Source of the DNA: Mangifera indica
Lineage: Eukaryota > Streptophyta > Magnoliopsida > Sapindales > Anacardiaceae
Length of the DNA stretch: 64,000 nt
Assembly (NCBI RefSeq): GCF_011075055.1
Contig: NC_058147.1
Coordinates: 11,036,001 to 11,100,000 of the forward strand
Direction: 5' to 3'
Part shown: positions 61,851-64,000 of the stretch, in pieces
Layout: every line of letters begins with the position of its first letter
Position numbering within the stretch: position 1 is the first letter of the stretch
Notes under the pieces: generated by a model
The model's database searches: none
Told to the model about the DNA's origin: nothing
The model's input: only the letters and a program-made list of their open reading frames with translations
Position numbers and translations under genes: made by a program

Positions 61851-62266
61851 GGGTTGCTCCAAAAGCGGGATCAACAATTAACCTTACAGAGAAAGTTCAT
61901 TCTTTGATATATAGCATCACTTCCAGGGCGGCCTTTGGCAACAAATTCGAAGATCAAGAATTGTTCATATCAATTGTAGATGAAGTTACGAAAGTTGCAG
62001 CAGGACTTACTGTCCCAGATTTGTATCCTTCCATTGAGTTTCTCCAATCGGTCACAGGAATAAGACGTCATATAGAGAAGTTGCATCGTGAAACTGACAG
62101 AATAATGGAAAGAATTATCAATGAACACAAGAAGAACAAGGAAAGTTTAAACATGGGCAAGCATGAAGAAGAAGTTGAGGATCTGGTTGATTTTCTTTTG
62201 AGAGTTCAAGAGTAGGGTGAACTTGAATTTCCCTTGACTACTGACAGTATCAAAGCAATCATCTTG
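61851..62266 (+). pseudogene. CYP71-type P450 exon 1 fragment
   Basis: The plus frame reads [20 protein letters not shown] then RAAFGNKFEDQELF, matching the middle of exon 1 of CYP71-clan P450s. It continues through RRHIEKLHRETDRIMERII to VEDLVDFLLRVQE, where TAG (62213-62215) breaks the frame. After it, LTTDSIKAIIL ends at a splice donor (ATCTTG|GTTAGT, 62266/62267), the usual single intron position in this family. The 5' half of the exon (membrane anchor, hinge, substrate region 1) is missing, replaced by the gypsy sequence. The heme-binding exon is absent. Confidence 0.85.
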
Positions 62267-62495
62267 GTTAGTACTTTTACATGTTTTGACAAGTTCTCTG
62301 CAAACTAGCAAGGGAAATTCATCAATTTAATAGTATATATAATGAAAGTTTAATTCTGGAAAACTTGAATGTTGGTATGTTGAGTAGAAAAATTTAAATG
62401 AAAATAAATGTAATACCCCAGATAAAATCTATAAATAGGGGATACATAAGTTGAGACATTCCCATTCTGTACATCGATTATCACTTCCAGCTCTA
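62267..62495. other. Intron remnant and 5' flank of next P450 piece
   Basis: It begins with the donor of the P450 fragment and then unique AT-rich sequence. CTATAAATAGGGG (about 62429-62441) is a good TATA box for the P450 start at 62496. Confidence 0.5.
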
Positions 62496-62740
62496 ATGGA
62501 GCTCCAAAAACCCCATTTTCTGATCCCACTTGCCATTTTCTTCTTCACCTTCATTGCATTAAATAATTCTGCAACCAAGAAATCAAGATTACCACCGGGG
62601 CCATGGAAGCTGCTGATTATCGGAAGCATGCACCACTTCATTGACTATGAACAAGCCAAAGGATCTGGCAAAGAAACATGGTCCTCTCATGCACTTACAG
62701 CTCGGCCAAATTCCAACTCTGTTTTTTTTTTTTTTTAATG
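62496..62740 (+). pseudogene. CYP71-type P450 N-terminal fragment
   Basis: The ATG at 62496 opens a membrane anchor (FLIPLAIFFFTFIAL) and the proline-rich hinge [18 protein letters not shown] deletion and frame change then occur near 62645; the downstream family block DLAKKHGPLMHLQLGQIP is still readable in another frame (about 62660-62720). The copy ends in a T-run at 62723-62738. A TATA box lies about 60 bases upstream. Only the first roughly 80 codons remain, so it is a dead gene stub. Confidence 0.85.
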
Positions 62741-63411
62741 TTGTCGACAATTTTTTCAACCATTAGCCATTAGCCTGAATTAGATTTTTTGAATTCTAAT
62801 CGAATTCAAATAAACTCTTATTCAAGTTTGATTATGCTCCACTCCACAACACAACAGTCATATAAAAGAAACTATTTTGCAATGATCATTATTATTTTTA
62901 TAATAATAGATGTTAAAAAATATTGTCCAGCCATTCTCATGTCAAAAACAGGAAGGAAATAAGTAACAGAAAATTTTAATTTGATTTATCTTCTCTGTTT
63001 TCTAGTATGGCGTGCCGCCGTTTGATGAAAATCAAAATGCACAGGTGATGCAAGTGTTTGACAATAATGTTATCTTGGATTTCTAAACAACAATCAAGCG
63101 AAAGAGTGTAAATTCCAAATTTGCTGAACGCATACATAATCAAATTCTTGATACACCTAGAGTAATTATTGAGCTGGTCACTAGATATTATCATCCGTAA
63201 TCCAAAATTTAATTTCATATCTCATTAATAAAACGATATTAGATGGACGAGGAGCGACTATATTTGTTAGTGGGTTGCCAACTGTAGTCACTTGTGTACA
63301 AGACGTAACAGTAGATGCTTGATGCTTCCACCTATTTCTTGACTCGAAAATAGCATAAAATTGTCAAGAATTCTCACAGGCCAATCCTCACTAGTACCGC
63401 ATTGTCTTCCC
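62741..63411. other. Spacer between P450 pieces
   Basis: The sequence is AT-rich with no gene. The minus frame 62976-63218 has no motif. About 63240-63411 is less AT-rich and is the probable promoter side of the next P450. Confidence 0.45.
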
Positions 63412-64000
63412 ATGGAGCTCCCGTTGCGTTTCTTCTCAATCCTCTTGACTTTCCTTCTCTTTCTCTACATGGTGATGAAGATTCTGAAGAGAACCAAAAC
63501 CAGTGATACAACTTTTCATCTCCCTCCAGGGCCATGGAAATTACCTCTCATCGGAAACTTGCACCAGCTGCTGGTAGGCTCTCCACAACATCACATACTC
63601 AGAGACTTGGCCAAGAAATATGGACCCCTTATACATCTTCAGCTCGGGGAAGTTTCAACTGTCGTTGTTTCTTCGCCTGAATTCGCCAAAGAAATAATGA
63701 AAACTCATGACCTTGTCTTTGCATCAAGGCCTCGGACTCTTGTATCAGAAATCATGTCTCATGGTTGCACTGGTGCTGTCTTTACACCATACGGGGATTA
63801 TTGGAGACAAGTCAGGAAAATTTGTACTTTGGAGGCTTTCAGCACGAAGAGAGTCATGTCTTTCCGATCCATCAGAGAGGAAGAAGTGGGTTGCTTCAAA
63901 AGCGGGATCAACAATTAACCTTACAGAGAAAGTTCATTCTTTGATATATGGCATCGCTTCCAGGGCGGCCTTTGGCAACAAATTCGAAGATCAAGAATTG
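63412..64000 (+). pseudogene. CYP71-type P450 start, frame broken, runs off edge
   Basis: The ATG at 63412 gives an N-terminal anchor ([16 protein letters not shown]), the basic stop-transfer KILKRTKT and the hinge [19 protein letters not shown]. Next come the conserved blocks [34 protein letters not shown] (substrate region 1) and the C-helix [18 protein letters not shown], where W and R contact the heme propionates. The frame fails at about 63888: after SIREEEV it meets TAA at 63916-63918, while [20 protein letters not shown] resumes in another frame. This would make a truncated protein of about 168 residues without the heme-binding cysteine. A sequencing error cannot be excluded, and the rest is outside the window. 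Confidence 0.8.

Overview
This is a window of nuclear DNA from a eudicot plant. The evidence is an AT-rich background, genes split by GT-AG introns, a Ty1-copia element primed by initiator Met-tRNA, hAT, Mutator-like and Tourist-like elements, and genes of plant families (a myristoylation-motif CDK-like kinase, a plastid-type DUF179/AlgH protein, CYP71-type P450s). I cannot name the species.

Layout. 1-9.97 kb is repeat-dominated: a direct duplication (1-1881 and 6648-7801), two hAT-type insertions, and a dead copia gag/protease relic (about 3065-4330). 9.97-20 kb is the only clearly genic part. It holds an apparently intact three-exon DUF179 gene on + (10205-14689) facing, tail to tail, an apparently intact seven-exon kinase gene on - (19832-15571). 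20-22.7 kb is the kinase upstream region plus AT-rich spacer. 22.7-30.26 kb is a degraded copy of the genic block: the DUF179 copy keeps exons 1-2 but has a 2-base deletion and has lost exon 3, and only the last coding exon of the kinase was copied. A nested repeat (26178-29359, itself holding a 2.2-kb hAT-type element) interrupts it.

30652-39351 is a full-length Ty1-copia retrotransposon with 329-bp LTRs that differ at 3 sites and a TAGAG target duplication. Its polyprotein frame has several in-frame stops and a frameshift, so the copy cannot supply its own proteins. 39.35-57.47 kb consists of two diverged copies of one intergenic segment (A 39352-48560, B 51395-57469), each decorated differently. 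A carries a hAT element with a host-gene-like fragment and a Ty3-gypsy-like LTR relic. B carries a 326-bp near-perfect palindrome, a Tourist MITE and a promoter-plus-first-exon-like fragment. Between A and B lie two Mutator-like elements, one with a perfect 10-bp target duplication, the other filled with GGTGCGTA-type minisatellite arranged as an inverted repeat. 57470-61850 is a truncated, decayed Ty3-gypsy element on -. 61.85-64 kb holds three broken P450 pieces, two sharing about 97% identity over their overlap.

Only the DUF179 gene and the kinase look functional. They are convergent neighbours and there is no sign that they act together. I found no CRISPR array, rRNA or tRNA gene and no clear new biochemical system. 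The most unusual structures are the palindrome, the captured gene pieces inside DNA elements, and the duplicated, decaying DUF179-kinase block.
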